Assembly: GCF_029917005.1 (NCBI RefSeq)
Contig: NZ_CP123967.1
Span: 1,302,001-1,366,000 of the forward strand
Length of the DNA stretch: 64,000 nt
Origin: Tessaracoccus lacteus
GTDB lineage: Bacteria; Actinomycetota; Actinomycetes; Propionibacteriales; Propionibacteriaceae
Direction of reading: 5' to 3'
Part shown: piece by piece, positions 37,717 through 47,401 of the stretch
How positions within the stretch are numbered: position 1 is the stretch's first letter
Layout: the number at the start of each line of letters is the position of its first letter
The notes under the pieces: model-generated
What the model was told of the DNA's origin: nothing
Database searches by the model: none
The model's input: the letters and a program-made list of their open reading frames with translations, nothing else
Position numbers and translations under genes: made by a program

Positions 37717-37746
37717 TTGACACGATCTAGTGGATCGATCTAGTGT
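37717..37746 (+). promoter_or_regulatory. promoter and direct-repeat operator of the dehydrogenase operon
   Basis: TTGACA at 37717-37722 and a TAGTGT-type -10 at 37741-37746 (18-bp spacing) precede the Gfo/Idh/MocA gene. Two copies of CGATCTAGTG, at 37723-37732 and 37736-37745, are spaced by 13 bp and cover the spacer and -10, a natural site for a repressor. The LacI-family gene next door is the obvious candidate. Confidence 0.6.
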
Positions 37747-37777
37747 CGAGTCGTCGACCACTGCAAGGGAGCAGCCA

Positions 37778-38779
37778 ATGGTGGAGGAAGCCGTCCGTAT
37801 CGGACTCGTCGGTGTGGGCAGGATCGGCCGCAATCACGCGGAGATCCTTGCCCGCCACACACCGGGTGCCGTTCTGCAGGCGATCGCGGACCCGGATGCG
37901 TCGGCTGTGGCCGATGTGGCCGAGGCGCTGCGGGTGCCGCAGACCTGCTCGTCCTTGGCGGAGCTGCTGTCCTCGGGGGTGGACGGTGTGGTCATCGCCG
38001 CTGCGTCCACGTCGCACGCCGAACTCATCGTTTCGGCGGCTGCCGCCGGGGTACCCGTCTTCTGTGAGAAGCCCGCAGGCATGTCGCTGGCGGAACTGGA
38101 CAGGGCCGCAGGGGCTGTCGATGGCTCAGGGGTGGTGTGCCAGGTCGGCTTCAACAGGCGCTTCGCACCGGGGTTTGCCGCGGCCCGCCGCGCCGTCGAC
38201 GAGGGTCGGCTCGGCTCGGTGCAGTTGCTGCGGTCCACCACCCGCGATCCGCGGCTGCATGATCCCTCCGTCGTGCCGCCGTGGACCATCTTCACCCAGA
38301 CCCTCATCCATGACTTCGACACGCTCAACTGGCTCAACCCCGGCGCCAGGGCTGTCCGCGTCTATGCTCAGGCCGATGCTCTGATCCGGCCGGACTTCCG
38401 CGGCGCAGGCCTGTTGGACACGGCGCTCGTCACCGTCGCGTTCGACAACGGTGCCCTCGCGGTGGCGGACGCTTCGTTCCAGGCGGCCTACGGCTACGAC
38501 GTGCGTGCAGAGGTCTTCGGCTCCGGAGGGCTCGCGACAGCGGGACACGTGCGACGCACCGACCTCACCCTGTTCGGGGCCGACGGCATCTCCGTCGAGA
38601 CCTCCCGCAGCGACACCGATCTTCTGCAGGACTCGTACCGCGCGGAGTTCTCGGCCTTCGTCGAGGCCGTCCGGACGGGTGTCGCCCAGGGCCCGACCCT
38701 CCACGACGCGCGCGCCGCCTTCGCCGTCGCCCAGGCCTGTATCGACTCCATCACCACCTCCCTTCCCGTCCACCTCTGA
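37778..38779 (+). CDS. Gfo/Idh/MocA-family oxidoreductase (inositol 2-dehydrogenase-like)
   Basis: The 333-residue protein has the NAD-binding loop GLVGVGRIGRNHAE, the catalytic region FCEKPAGMS and the ending typical of the family. It oxidises a hydroxyl group on inositol or another sugar. Start ATG 37778 has AAGGGAG upstream. It is followed 13 bp later by a hydroxypyruvate-isomerase-like gene. The pair suggests carbohydrate or inositol breakdown. No other iol genes are in the window, so the substrate stays open. Confidence 0.88.
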   Translation: MVEEAVRIGLVGVGRIGRNHAEILARHTPGAVLQAIADPDASAVADVAEALRVPQTCSSLAELLSSGVDGVVIAAASTSHAELIVSAAAAGVPVFCEKPAGMSLAELDRAAGAVDGSGVVCQVGFNRRFAPGFAAARRAVDEGRLGSVQLLRSTTRDPRLHDPSVVPPWTIFTQTLIHDFDTLNWLNPGARAVRVYAQADALIRPDFRGAGLLDTALVTVAFDNGALAVADASFQAAYGYDVRAEVFGSGGLATAGHVRRTDLTLFGADGISVETSRSDTDLLQDSYRAEFSAFVEAVRTGVAQGPTLHDARAAFAVAQACIDSITTSLPVHL

Positions 38780-38792
38780 CCAGGAGCCCTCC

Positions 38793-39581
38793 ATGAGCAC
38801 ACCGTTCGTCCTCGCCGTCAGCGCCGAGACCATTCACACCGACCAGCCGTACACCGAGCGGCTGCGACGCATCGGTGCCCGCGGACTGGAGGCGGAGATC
38901 TGGGACTGGACGACCAAGGACATGCCGGCCCTGGCGGCCGTCGGCACGCCGATCACCTCGATGACCGGCTACATCCGCGGCGAACTTATCGACCCGGCAG
39001 GCGCGGACGAGCTGCTGCGGACCGCGGAGGAGTCCGCCCGGGCGGCCGAGATCATCGACTGCCCGCGCCTCAATGTCCACGGGACGGGCCTTGACGCGCA
39101 GGGACTGCCCGTGCGGCCGGGCGAGGCCACCGGTGGGGCCGACTGGCTGGCGGCGGCCAGGACGCTGGAGCGACTGGCCCGGCTGGGGGAGCGCGCCGGC
39201 CGGGTGTTCACGCTCGAGAACCTCAACCTGGCTGTCGACCATCCGGGCACGCCGTTCGCCCGCGCCCGGGACACCCTCGCGCTGGTCAGGGCGATCGACC
39301 ACCCGAACCTCCGGCTCAACCTGGACCTCTACCACGCCCAGATCGGGGAGGGGAACCTCATCGAGCTGTGCGAGGAGGCGCTGCCGTGGGTCGGCGAGAT
39401 CCAGGTCGCCGACGTGCCCGGGCGGATGGAGCCCGGCACCGGTGAGGTCAACTATCCCGCGGTGGCGTCGGCGCTGGCCCGGTTCGGCTACCGCGGCACC
39501 GTCGGGCTGGAGGCTTTCGCCTCCGGTGATGCCGAAGTGGCGGTCGACCGGTTCGTGGCGGCGTTCAGCCTTCCTGACTGA
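38793..39581 (+). CDS. TIM-barrel sugar isomerase, hydroxypyruvate isomerase-like
   Basis: The 262-residue protein fits the AP-endonuclease-2-type TIM barrel, with metal-binding acidic and His residues at [23 protein letters not shown] and VGLEAF. Ribosome-binding site AGGAG lies 7 bp before ATG 38793. It follows the dehydrogenase in the same unit. It may interconvert hydroxypyruvate and tartronate semialdehyde or act on a keto-inositol. This is family knowledge, not proof. Confidence 0.85.
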   Translation: MSTPFVLAVSAETIHTDQPYTERLRRIGARGLEAEIWDWTTKDMPALAAVGTPITSMTGYIRGELIDPAGADELLRTAEESARAAEIIDCPRLNVHGTGLDAQGLPVRPGEATGGADWLAAARTLERLARLGERAGRVFTLENLNLAVDHPGTPFARARDTLALVRAIDHPNLRLNLDLYHAQIGEGNLIELCEEALPWVGEIQVADVPGRMEPGTGEVNYPAVASALARFGYRGTVGLEAFASGDAEVAVDRFVAAFSLPD

Positions 39582-39628
39582 CCGGCGGGTGCGTTTCAAT
39601 GGGGCCCATGTCGACGAAAGGACACCCC

Positions 39629-42103
39629 ATGACGAAGCGCTGGGCCCGCAGGGTGGAGGTGGCAACGACCGAAGTCAGCGATGAGAGACTGGGCGGCATC
39701 GACGCCTGGTGGCGTGCCGCGAACTACCTCTCGGTCGGCCAGATCTACCTACTGCGCAACCCGCTGCTCCGCGAGCCCCTCTCACGCGACGACGTCAAGC
39801 CGCGTCTGCTCGGGCACTGGGGCACCACGCCGGGCCTGAACTTCCTCTACGCCCACCTCAACCGCGTGATCGCAGAGCGCTCGCAGCGGACGATCTACAT
39901 CGCCGGCCCGGGGCACGGCGGGCCCGGCATGGTCGCCAACTCATACCTCGACGGCACCTACACGGACTTCTACCCCGAGGTCTCGCGCGACGAGCAGGGC
40001 CTCCAGTGCCTCTTCAAGCGGTTCTCGTTCCCCGGCGGCATCCCGTCGCACGTCGCCCCGGAGACCCCCGGCTCGATCCACGAGGGGGGCGAACTCGGCT
40101 ACTCCCTCTCGCACGCCTACGGCGCGGCCTTCGACAACCCCGACCTGCTGGTGTTCGCCGTCGTCGGCGACGGCGAGGCGGAGACGGGCCCGCTGGCCAC
40201 CAGCTGGCACTCCAACAAGTTCCTCAATCCCGTCACCGACGGCGTCGTGCTGCCGGTGCTGCACCTCAACGGGTTCAAGATCGCCAACCCGACGGTGCTG
40301 GCCCGCATCCCGGAGGAGGAGCTCGCCGCGCTGATGGAGGGCTACGGGCACCGCCCGTACATCTTCACCGCCGGCTTCGACGACGAGTCGCACACGTCCA
40401 TCCACCGTCGCTTCGCGAGCCTGCTGGACGAGGTGCTCGACGAGATCGCGGACATCCGCGGCTCCGCCGCCCAGGTAGACGCGGAGTCGGTCGAGCGGCC
40501 GCGGTGGCCCATGATCGTCTTCCGCACGCCGAAGGGCTGGACGGGGCCGAAGACCATCGACGGCAACAAGACCGAGGGCAGTTGGCGGTCGCACCAGGTG
40601 CCGCTGGCGAGCGCCCGCGACACGGCCGAGCACCTGCACGACCTCGACGCCTGGCTGAAGTCCTACCGCGCCGACGAGCTCTTCGACGAGGCGGGCCGCC
40701 TGCGCGAGGAGATCGCGGAACTCGCGCCCCCCGTCGGGCTGCGGATGGGCGAGCTCCCCGAGGCGAACGGCGGCCTGATCCGCGAGGACCTCCGGCTGCC
40801 GGACTTCCGTGACTACGCCGTCGAGGTGCCGACCCCGGGCGGCTCGGTCACCGAGGCCACCCGCCAGCTGGGCACCTGGCTGCGCGACGTCGTGAAGCTC
40901 AACCCGGAGCGGTTCCGGGTCTTCGGGCCCGACGAGACGGCCTCGAACCGGCTGCAGAACATCTACGAGGTCTCGGGCAAGCAGTGGCTCGCCGAATACG
41001 AGAGCCCGGACGTCGACCAGTTCCTCGTGCGGAAGGGGCAGGTCGTCGAGATGCTCAGCGAGCACCAGTGCCAGGGCTGGCTCGAGGGCTACCTGCTCAC
41101 CGGCCGGCACGGGCTGATGTCCAGCTACGAGGCGTTCATCCACATCGTCGACTCCATGGTCAACCAGCACGCCAAGTGGCTGAAGGTCACCAACCACATC
41201 GAGTGGCGCCGACCGATCTCCAGCCTCAACTACCTGCTCAGCTCGCACGTCTGGCGCCAGGACCACAACGGCTTCTCGCACCAGGACCCCGGCTTCATCG
41301 ACCACCTCGTCAACAAGAAGGCCGACGTCGTGCGCGTGTACCTGCCCGCCGACACCAACACGCTGCTCAGCACCTTCGATCACTGCCTGCGCAGCAAGCA
41401 GTACATCAACGTCGTCGTGGCGGGCAAGCAGCCCAACCCGAACTGGCTGACGATGGAGGAGGCTGTCAAGCACTGCGCCAGGGGGCTGGGGATCTGGGAC
41501 TGGGCCGGCACGGAGGAGGTCGGCACCGATCCGGACGTCGTGCTGGCCGCGGCCGGAGACATCCCGACGATCGAGGTGCTCGCCGCAGCCGACATCCTCC
41601 GTCGCGAGGTGCCCGACCTGCGGGTCCGCGTGGTCAACGTCGTGGACCTGATGCGGCTGCAGGACGACTCCGAGCACCCGCACGGCCTCACGCAGCGGGA
41701 CTTCGACACCATCTTCACCACCGCCAGCCCGGTCGTCTTCGCCTACCACGGCTACCCGTGGCTCATCCACCGCCTCACCTACCGCCGCAACGGGCACGCC
41801 AATATCCACGTGCGCGGCTACAAGGAGGAGGGGACCACCACCACGCCGTTCGACATGGTGATGCTCAACGACCTCGACCGCTTCCACCTCGTGATGGACG
41901 TGATCGACCGCGTGGAGGGCCTCGGCGCCCGGTACGCCGGGCTGCGCCAGAAGATGGTCGACGCCCGCCTGGACGCCAGGGCGTACGCCCGCAAGTTCGG
42001 CGAGGACGTGCCCGAGGTGCGCGACTGGGTGTGGCCCGACGCGAAGGGTGCCGTCGAGGACTCGGCGGCGGCCACCGTCGCGACAGGTGGAGACAACGAG
42101 TAG
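39629..42103 (+). CDS. xfp: phosphoketolase (xylulose/fructose-6-phosphate)
   Basis: Thiamine-diphosphate enzyme that cleaves xylulose-5-phosphate, and often fructose-6-phosphate, to acetyl phosphate and an aldose phosphate. The 824-residue protein is of normal length. Characteristic motifs are [31 protein letters not shown], the thiamine site [19 protein letters not shown] and [12 protein letters not shown] 39629 follows AAAGGA by 7 bp and is preferred over ATG 39608. It stands on its own downstream of the sugar genes. Confidence 0.97.
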   Translation: MTKRWARRVEVATTEVSDERLGGIDAWWRAANYLSVGQIYLLRNPLLREPLSRDDVKPRLLGHWGTTPGLNFLYAHLNRVIAERSQRTIYIAGPGHGGPGMVANSYLDGTYTDFYPEVSRDEQGLQCLFKRFSFPGGIPSHVAPETPGSIHEGGELGYSLSHAYGAAFDNPDLLVFAVVGDGEAETGPLATSWHSNKFLNPVTDGVVLPVLHLNGFKIANPTVLARIPEEELAALMEGYGHRPYIFTAGFDDESHTSIHRRFASLLDEVLDEIADIRGSAAQVDAESVERPRWPMIVFRTPKGWTGPKTIDGNKTEGSWRSHQVPLASARDTAEHLHDLDAWLKSYRADELFDEAGRLREEIAELAPPVGLRMGELPEANGGLIREDLRLPDFRDYAVEVPTPGGSVTEATRQLGTWLRDVVKLNPERFRVFGPDETASNRLQNIYEVSGKQWLAEYESPDVDQFLVRKGQVVEMLSEHQCQGWLEGYLLTGRHGLMSSYEAFIHIVDSMVNQHAKWLKVTNHIEWRRPISSLNYLLSSHVWRQDHNGFSHQDPGFIDHLVNKKADVVRVYLPADTNTLLSTFDHCLRSKQYINVVVAGKQPNPNWLTMEEAVKHCARGLGIWDWAGTEEVGTDPDVVLAAAGDIPTIEVLAAADILRREVPDLRVRVVNVVDLMRLQDDSEHPHGLTQRDFDTIFTTASPVVFAYHGYPWLIHRLTYRRNGHANIHVRGYKEEGTTTTPFDMVMLNDLDRFHLVMDVIDRVEGLGARYAGLRQKMVDARLDARAYARKFGEDVPEVRDWVWPDAKGAVEDSAAATVATGGDNE

Positions 42104-42176
42104 CGCCGGGGCCGATGTCGGTGGGTGGTCAGTCCCGCATGAAGCGCAACCGCTTCCTGGTGCCTGGGCTGGAGAC

Positions 42177-42204
42177 TTGACACAGATACCCCCAGGGGTA
42201 TTAT
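42177..42204 (+). promoter_or_regulatory. promoter with CsoR/CstR-type operator before the CoA-disulfide reductase gene
   Basis: TTGACA (42177-42182) and TATTAT (42199-42204) are 16 bp apart and would start transcription at or next to the ATG at 42212, so the mRNA is probably leaderless. Between and over them lies ATACCCC-CA-GGGGTAT at 42186-42201, a perfect 7-bp-arm palindrome of the type bound by CsoR-family repressors. The repressor gene is two genes along. Confidence 0.8.
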
Positions 42205-42211
42205 TCACTTC

Positions 42212-43918
42212 ATGAGTGAAGTTGGTCGCCGCAGGCGGATCGTTGTTGTCGGGGGAGTGGCCGGAGGGATGAGTTGTGCCGCGCGGGCGCGGCGCCTCGA
42301 TGAGGAGGCCGAGATCGTCGTCCTCGAGCGGGGCGAGCACGTCTCCTTCGCCAACTGTGGGCTGCCCTATCACGTCGGCGGTGAGATCCCCGAGGAGAGC
42401 AGTCTGCTCGTTCAGACGCCCGCCTCGCTGCGGGCGGCGCTCGCGCTCGACGTGCGGCCCGGCCACGACGTCACCGCCCTCGACGTGGCGCGCCGCCGCG
42501 TCACGGTCGCGTCGGCCGACGGCGTGGAGGAGCTTTCCTACGACGCGCTCGTCCTGTCGCCGGGCGCGCGGGCATTCCGACCCGACATCGCGGGCATCGA
42601 CTCGCCGCGCGTGCGGACCCTGCGCACGGTCGACGACGCCGTCGCGCTCAAGGGGCGCGTCGACGGGGGTGCCGGGCGGGCCGTGGTGCTGGGCGCCGGG
42701 TTCATCGGCCTCGAGGCCGCTGAGGCCCTCGCTCACCGCGGGCTGCGGGTCAGCGTCGTCGAGCTCGCCGACCACGTCCTCCCGCCCCTCGAGACGGAGC
42801 TCGCGCACCTGGTGGAGCGCGAACTGACCGACCTCGGCGTGGAGCTGCGCACGGGCGTCGCCGCGGCGGCGATCGAACCCGGGCCCGGCCACGACGTGGT
42901 CGTCCTCGCCGACGGCACGCGCATCGACGCCGACCTGATCGTGCTCTCGGTGGGCGTGCGCCCCGACACCGAGGTCTTCGAGGCGGCGGGCATCGCATGT
43001 GACCGCGGCGCGATCCTGGTGGACGACCACGGCCGTACGTCGGCCGAGGGCGTCTGGGCCGTCGGTGACGCGACCGCCACCACCGACCCGACGACGGGGC
43101 TGACCCGGCCTGTCCCACTCGCCGGCCCCGCCAACAGGGCGGGTCGCCTCGTTGCAGACGACATCATCCGCCCGGAGCTCGCCAGGCCGATCCCGCGGCC
43201 GCTCGGCACCGCGATCGTGAGGGTCGGGTCACTGACCGCCGCAATCACCGGGGCCAACGCGGCGACGCTGCGGGCGGCCGGAATCCCGCACGTCACCCTG
43301 CACCTGCACCCGAACCAGCACGCCGGCTACTTCCCCGGCGCGACCCAGGTCCACCTCGTCGTCCACATCTCGGAGGGCGACGGCCTCCTGCTCGGCGCCC
43401 AGGCCGTCGGGCTCGACGGCGTGGACAAGCGCATCGACGTGCTCGCCACCGCAATCCGCTCCGGGATGGCCGTCGGCGACCTGATCGACCTCGATCTCGC
43501 GTACGCCCCGCCCTATGGCCAGGCCAAGGACCCTGTGAACCTCGCGGGCATGGTGGGCAGCAACGTCCTGGATGGCACGCTGCGCCTCTGGTACGCCGAC
43601 CAGCTCGACGACATCGCGTCGTCGTCGCTCGTGCTCGACGCGCGCAGCGCGGCCGAGTACGCGACGGGGCACGTGCCTGGATCGCTGAACATCCCCCACA
43701 CCGAGCTGAGGGGGCGGCTGGACGAGGTCCGGGCGGCCGCCGATGGGCGACCGGTCCGGGTGCTGTGCGCCTCGGGAGTCCGCTCCGCCATCGCCCACCG
43801 CGTGCTGACTCAGGCTGGCTTCGACTCCGCGTCACTGTCCGGCGGGATGCTCACCCTGCGGGGACTGCTTGGACGTCGGGCCGACGAGGTGCTCGCCCGG
43901 TCCGTCCCCGTGGCCTGA
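42212..43918 (+). CDS. CoA-disulfide/persulfide reductase with C-terminal rhodanese domain
   Basis: The 568-residue flavoprotein reduces CoA disulfide or CoA persulfide. The FAD site is VVVGGVAGGMSCAARAR, the redox Cys is C49 in SFANCGLPYHVGG, and a second dinucleotide site is GAGFIGLEAAE. The C-terminal 100 residues form a rhodanese domain with C519 in CASGVRSA. The AEEL-type boundary LVLDARSAAEYATGHVPGSLNI starts this domain. Such fusions detoxify persulfides. It is followed 18 bp later by a CstR-like repressor that probably controls it. Confidence 0.93.
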   Translation: MSEVGRRRRIVVVGGVAGGMSCAARARRLDEEAEIVVLERGEHVSFANCGLPYHVGGEIPEESSLLVQTPASLRAALALDVRPGHDVTALDVARRRVTVASADGVEELSYDALVLSPGARAFRPDIAGIDSPRVRTLRTVDDAVALKGRVDGGAGRAVVLGAGFIGLEAAEALAHRGLRVSVVELADHVLPPLETELAHLVERELTDLGVELRTGVAAAAIEPGPGHDVVVLADGTRIDADLIVLSVGVRPDTEVFEAAGIACDRGAILVDDHGRTSAEGVWAVGDATATTDPTTGLTRPVPLAGPANRAGRLVADDIIRPELARPIPRPLGTAIVRVGSLTAAITGANAATLRAAGIPHVTLHLHPNQHAGYFPGATQVHLVVHISEGDGLLLGAQAVGLDGVDKRIDVLATAIRSGMAVGDLIDLDLAYAPPYGQAKDPVNLAGMVGSNVLDGTLRLWYADQLDDIASSSLVLDARSAAEYATGHVPGSLNIPHTELRGRLDEVRAAADGRPVRVLCASGVRSAIAHRVLTQAGFDSASLSGGMLTLRGLLGRRADEVLARSVPVA

Positions 43919-43936
43919 CCGAAGAGAGGAACCGAC

Positions 43937-44206
43937 ATGACTCCCGATCACACCAGCCAGCGCCGCATCGTCAACCGGCTGCGACGCGCCCGCGGCCAGC
44001 TCAACGCCGTCATCGACGCCGTGGAGGAGGGCGGCTCGTGCCGCGACGTCGTCACGCAGCTCGCAGCCGTCTCGTCGGCCCTCGACAAGGCCGGCTTCGC
44101 GATCATCGCCAGCGCCATGAAGAACTGCCTCGACGACCCCGAGGGTGTCACCGAGGACGGCATCACCGCCGAGGAGCTGGAGAAGCTCTTCCTCACCCTC
44201 GCCTGA
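43937..44206 (+). CDS. CsoR/FrmR-family repressor, CstR-like persulfide sensor
   Basis: The 89-residue four-helix repressor keeps two Cys, C35 and C64, at the spacing of the family. The His that copper-sensing CsoR has four residues before the second Cys is replaced by A60, so it is unlikely to be a Cu(I) sensor. The sequence fits CstR-type persulfide sensors, and the neighbours support this. It is likely to bind the ATACCCC palindrome upstream of the CoA-disulfide reductase gene. RBS GAGAGGA precedes the ATG. Confidence 0.85.
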   Translation: MTPDHTSQRRIVNRLRRARGQLNAVIDAVEEGGSCRDVVTQLAAVSSALDKAGFAIIASAMKNCLDDPEGVTEDGITAEELEKLFLTLA

Positions 44207-44235
44207 ACCGATATCACCAGAAGGAGAAACGAATC

Positions 44236-44406
44236 ATGTGCAGAGCAGTCACCTGCAAGGTCTGCGGAAAGACCACCTGGGCCGGATGCGGCCAACACAT
44301 CGAGTCCGTGAAGCGGACCGTCCCGCCCGCCCAGTGGTGCCAGGGACACGACCGGGCCGAGCAGGCGCAGCGCGGGGGACTGTTCTCCCGGCTACGCGCC
44401 CGCTGA
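44236..44406 (+). CDS. small Cys-rich protein, 56 aa
   Basis: The 56-residue protein carries C2, CKVCG, AGCGQH and QWCQGH pairs that can form a zinc-ribbon-like fold, and a basic C-terminus. AAGGAG sits 8 bp before the ATG at 44236, and it follows the CstR-like gene by 29 bp, so it is probably in the same unit. It may bind a metal or a persulfide. I do not recognise a named family. It overlaps the convergent flavoprotein gene by 15 bp. Confidence 0.75.
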   Translation: MCRAVTCKVCGKTTWAGCGQHIESVKRTVPPAQWCQGHDRAEQAQRGGLFSRLRAR

Positions 44407-45801
44407 CCGGCGCGCCTCTCTGTCGGAGTCCAGCAGCCGGAGCCACAGCTCGGATGCGGTCGGATAGGACGGCACGGCGTGGGCGAGCAGTTCGAGCGGC
44501 ACCTTCGCAGTAATCGCGATGGTCGCGGAATGGAGTAGCTCGGCGACGTCGGGCCCGACGAATGTCGCGCCCAGCACGGTGTCCGTGTCCTCGTCGATGA
44601 CAAGGCGCGCGAAGCCGGCGGCGTCGTCGCGCAGGAGGGAGGCCCCCGCAGCCGAGCCGATGGGCACCTCGGCGATCCTCACCCGGTGCCCGTCGGCGCG
44701 AGCGGCCTCTACGGTCGGCCCGACGGCGGCGACCTGGGGATCGGTGAACACCACCTGGGGAACCGGGACGTCGTCGGGCACCGGGGCGGGGATGCGACCC
44801 TCCGCGAGCGCCGCGATCCGGTCGCCGACGAGCCTGGCCCGGTACTTGCCCCAGTGTGTGAGCGGGGCCTCGCCGCTCACGTCGCCGACCAGGTGCAGCC
44901 AGGTCGGCAGTGGCCCGTCGAGGTCCGCGGGCGTCAGGCCGATGCTCTCCAGGCCGAGGGCTTCCCTGGCCGGTCGCCGTCCGGTGGCGACCAGGACCTC
45001 GGCGTGCGTCGACTCGTGGCCATCGGCCTCCACCAGGCGGACCGGGCCGCCGTGGACCCGACCGAGGCCGGTGCGGCGCGCGTCCGGCCGACTGGCCTGG
45101 GCCAGCGCGACGCCGAAGCGCACCTCGACGCCTGCCTGCCTGAGCCCGTCGGCGACCGCCGCCGAGACGCCCGGCTCGAACCTGTCGAGCAGCCGCGGGC
45201 CGCGCACCAGCATCGTGACGTGCGATCCGAGGGCAGCCAGCCAGCGGGCCGCCTCGCACGCCACCACCCCGCCGCCGATCACGGCGATGGAGGCTGGCAC
45301 CTCGACGATGCCGGTCGCGTCGCGCGAGCCCCACGGCAGCGCTGCGGCCAGGAACTCCGGTACGACCGGCCGCGAGCCCGTCGCCAGCACCACGGCGTGA
45401 GCGGCGCGCAGCCTGCGCGGTCCGTCGGGGCCGTCGACCTCGACGATGCGCTCGCCGCCGAGTCGGCCGGTGCCCCGCACGACGGTGATGCCTGCGCCCT
45501 CGGCCCACCCGACCTGCCCGCGGTCGTCGTAGAGGTTCACCCACGAGTCCCGCCGGCGCAGGAGGGCCGCCCGGTCGATGTCGATCCGGTGCGGCAGCCC
45601 TCCCAGGTGGGTGGCGGCCGCGTGCACGTCGAGGGGCTGCAGCAGCGCCTTGCTGGGCATGCACGCGTAGTAGGAGCACTCTCCGCCGACCAGTTCCGTC
45701 TCGATCAGGGCCGCGGTGCGGTCGCTGCCCCTGATCGCGTAGTCCGCCGCGTTCTCTCCGGCCGGTCCTGCGCCGATCACGACCACATCGAAGTCATCCA
45801 T
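44392..45801 (-). CDS. FAD-dependent dihydrolipoamide dehydrogenase/mercuric reductase-like oxidoreductase
   Basis: The 469-residue protein has FAD-binding GAGPAGENAA, the redox pair C42-x4-C47 in GGECSYYACMPSK, a second dinucleotide site GGGVVACEAARWL and a dimerisation ending AVPSYPTASELW. The family includes lipoamide dehydrogenase, mercuric reductase and mycothione reductase. No N-terminal metal domain is present. Lying next to the CstR system it may act on disulfides or persulfides, but the substrate cannot be read. The start at 45801 is ATG. Confidence 0.88.
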   Translation of the reverse strand: MDDFDVVVIGAGPAGENAADYAIRGSDRTAALIETELVGGECSYYACMPSKALLQPLDVHAAATHLGGLPHRIDIDRAALLRRRDSWVNLYDDRGQVGWAEGAGITVVRGTGRLGGERIVEVDGPDGPRRLRAAHAVVLATGSRPVVPEFLAAALPWGSRDATGIVEVPASIAVIGGGVVACEAARWLAALGSHVTMLVRGPRLLDRFEPGVSAAVADGLRQAGVEVRFGVALAQASRPDARRTGLGRVHGGPVRLVEADGHESTHAEVLVATGRRPAREALGLESIGLTPADLDGPLPTWLHLVGDVSGEAPLTHWGKYRARLVGDRIAALAEGRIPAPVPDDVPVPQVVFTDPQVAAVGPTVEAARADGHRVRIAEVPIGSAAGASLLRDDAAGFARLVIDEDTDTVLGATFVGPDVAELLHSATIAITAKVPLELLAHAVPSYPTASELWLRLLDSDREARRSAGA

Positions 45802-45905
45802 GGCCCCATTGTGTCGGCCGGGTCGTCCGGTGGCCGGGTACCGGGTAGCGTCGCTGGTGTTGCAGGCGTTGCCGCCCGGCTGTTGGCGCGTGTGGAGGAG
45901 GGGTG

Positions 45906-46718
45906 ATGATCGAATTTGACGAGGTGACCAAGGAGTACCGACGCGGGTCCGTGGCCGTCGAGGCCTTCTCCCTGGAAATCCCGTCGCACCGCACGGTCGC
46001 GCTGCTCGGCTCCTCGGGATCGGGCAAGACGACGCTCCTGCGCATGGTCAACCGGATGGTCGAGCCGACCTCGGGCCGCGTGCTGATCGACGGCGAGGAC
46101 GTGCGCGCCCGCGACGCCGTCGAGCTGAGGCGCTCGATCGGCTACGTGCTGCAGGCCGGTGGCCTCCTGCCGCACCGCACCGTGATCGACAACGTCGCCA
46201 CCGTGCTGCGGCTGGGCGGCATGACGCGCAAACCCGCCCGCCTGAGGGCGGCCGAACTGATGGACCGCGTCGGGCTGGAGTCGTCGCTGGCCCGGCGCTA
46301 CCCGGCGGAGCTGTCCGGCGGCCAGCAGCAACGGGTCGGCGTCGCCCGCGCCCTCGCGCCCGACCCGAACATCCTCCTGATGGACGAGCCCTTCGGCGCG
46401 GTGGACCCGATCGTGCGCCGCGACCTCCAGGACGAACTGCTGAGGCTGCAGGCGGAACTGGGCAAGACCATCGTGTTCGTGACGCACGACGTCGACGAGG
46501 CCTTCCGGCTCGGCGACGAGGTGGTCGTGCTGCGCGGCCACGGCGTCGTCGCGCAGCGCGGCACCCCCGCCGAGATCCTCGCCGCTCCCGCCGACGACTT
46601 CGTGGCCGACTTCATCGGCGCCAACCGGGCCGAGCGGAGCCTCAGCACCGTGGACATCGGTGGGCGCAGCATCGCCGTCGACGGGAACGGTCGCCCCGTC
46701 GGGGTGATGCAGAAGTGA
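45906..46718 (+). CDS. osmoprotectant ABC transporter ATPase (ProV/OpuCA-like)
   Basis: The 270-residue ATPase drives uptake of glycine betaine, choline or carnitine. It has Walker A GSSGSGKTTL, the signature LSGGQQQRVGVARAL and Walker B LLMDEPFGAVDP. The C-terminus lacks a full CBS pair. ATG 45906 follows GGAGGAGG; a GTG three bases upstream is also possible. It is the first of four overlapping genes (ATPase, two permeases, binding protein). Confidence 0.95.
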   Translation: MIEFDEVTKEYRRGSVAVEAFSLEIPSHRTVALLGSSGSGKTTLLRMVNRMVEPTSGRVLIDGEDVRARDAVELRRSIGYVLQAGGLLPHRTVIDNVATVLRLGGMTRKPARLRAAELMDRVGLESSLARRYPAELSGGQQQRVGVARALAPDPNILLMDEPFGAVDPIVRRDLQDELLRLQAELGKTIVFVTHDVDEAFRLGDEVVVLRGHGVVAQRGTPAEILAAPADDFVADFIGANRAERSLSTVDIGGRSIAVDGNGRPVGVMQK

Positions 46719-47401
46719 GGTGGCTGGCGCTGAACTGGCCCCAGGTGCTCGAACTGGCCTGGGATCATCTTCTGCTCGCCCTGCCGTCCATCGTTGCGAG
46801 CGTGCTCATCGCGGTGCCGCTCGGCAGGCTGGCGCACCGGCGGCCCGCGGTCGGGGGACCGCTGCTCGCGGTAGCCGGCCTGATGTACGCGATTCCGGCG
46901 CTGCCGCTGTTGATCGTGATCCCCGCGATCCTCGGCATCGCGCTGCGATCGCCCGCGACGATGATCGTCGCCCTGACGGTCTACGGCGTCGCGCTACTGG
47001 TTCGCACGGCCGCAGACGCCTTCGCGGCGGTCGACGTGCGGACGCACGATGGGGCGGTCGCCATCGGCTACTCCCCGCGGGCGGTTTTCTGGCAGGTCGA
47101 CCTGCCGTTGGCCGTCCCCGTGCTCCTGTCGGGAGTGCGCGTCGTGGCGGTGTCCACCATCTCACTGGTGACCATCGGGGCGCTGATTGGCGTGCCGAGC
47201 CTGGGGACGCTTCTGACCGACGGTTTCCAGCGCGGCATCGCCGCGGAGGTGGGCGTCGGCGTCGTGGCGACGGTGGCTCTCGCACTGCTGACCGATGCGG
47301 GGCTGCTGTTACTTGGGCGCCTCCTCACCCCGTGGCTGAGGCCGGCCCGCGACGGCCGACGAGCCGCCGCGAGCCCGGCGGGCCAGGGGAGGCGCGGATG
47401 A
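46715..47401 (+). CDS. osmoprotectant ABC transporter permease 1
   Basis: The 228-residue inner-membrane protein has about five or six hydrophobic helices with the transport-permease loop around DGAVAIGYSPRAVFWQVDLPLAVPVLLSG. Its GTG start overlaps the ATPase stop (GTGA), and its stop overlaps the next ATG, so translation is coupled. It pairs with the next gene to form the channel. Confidence 0.92.
   Translation: MRWLALNWPQVLELAWDHLLLALPSIVASVLIAVPLGRLAHRRPAVGGPLLAVAGLMYAIPALPLLIVIPAILGIALRSPATMIVALTVYGVALLVRTAADAFAAVDVRTHDGAVAIGYSPRAVFWQVDLPLAVPVLLSGVRVVAVSTISLVTIGALIGVPSLGTLLTDGFQRGIAAEVGVGVVATVALALLTDAGLLLLGRLLTPWLRPARDGRRAAASPAGQGRRG

Noticed and set aside
39941-43030. A 1029-codon minus-strand frame
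   Set aside because: Shadow of phosphoketolase and CoA-disulfide reductase; no RBS and atypical residue composition.
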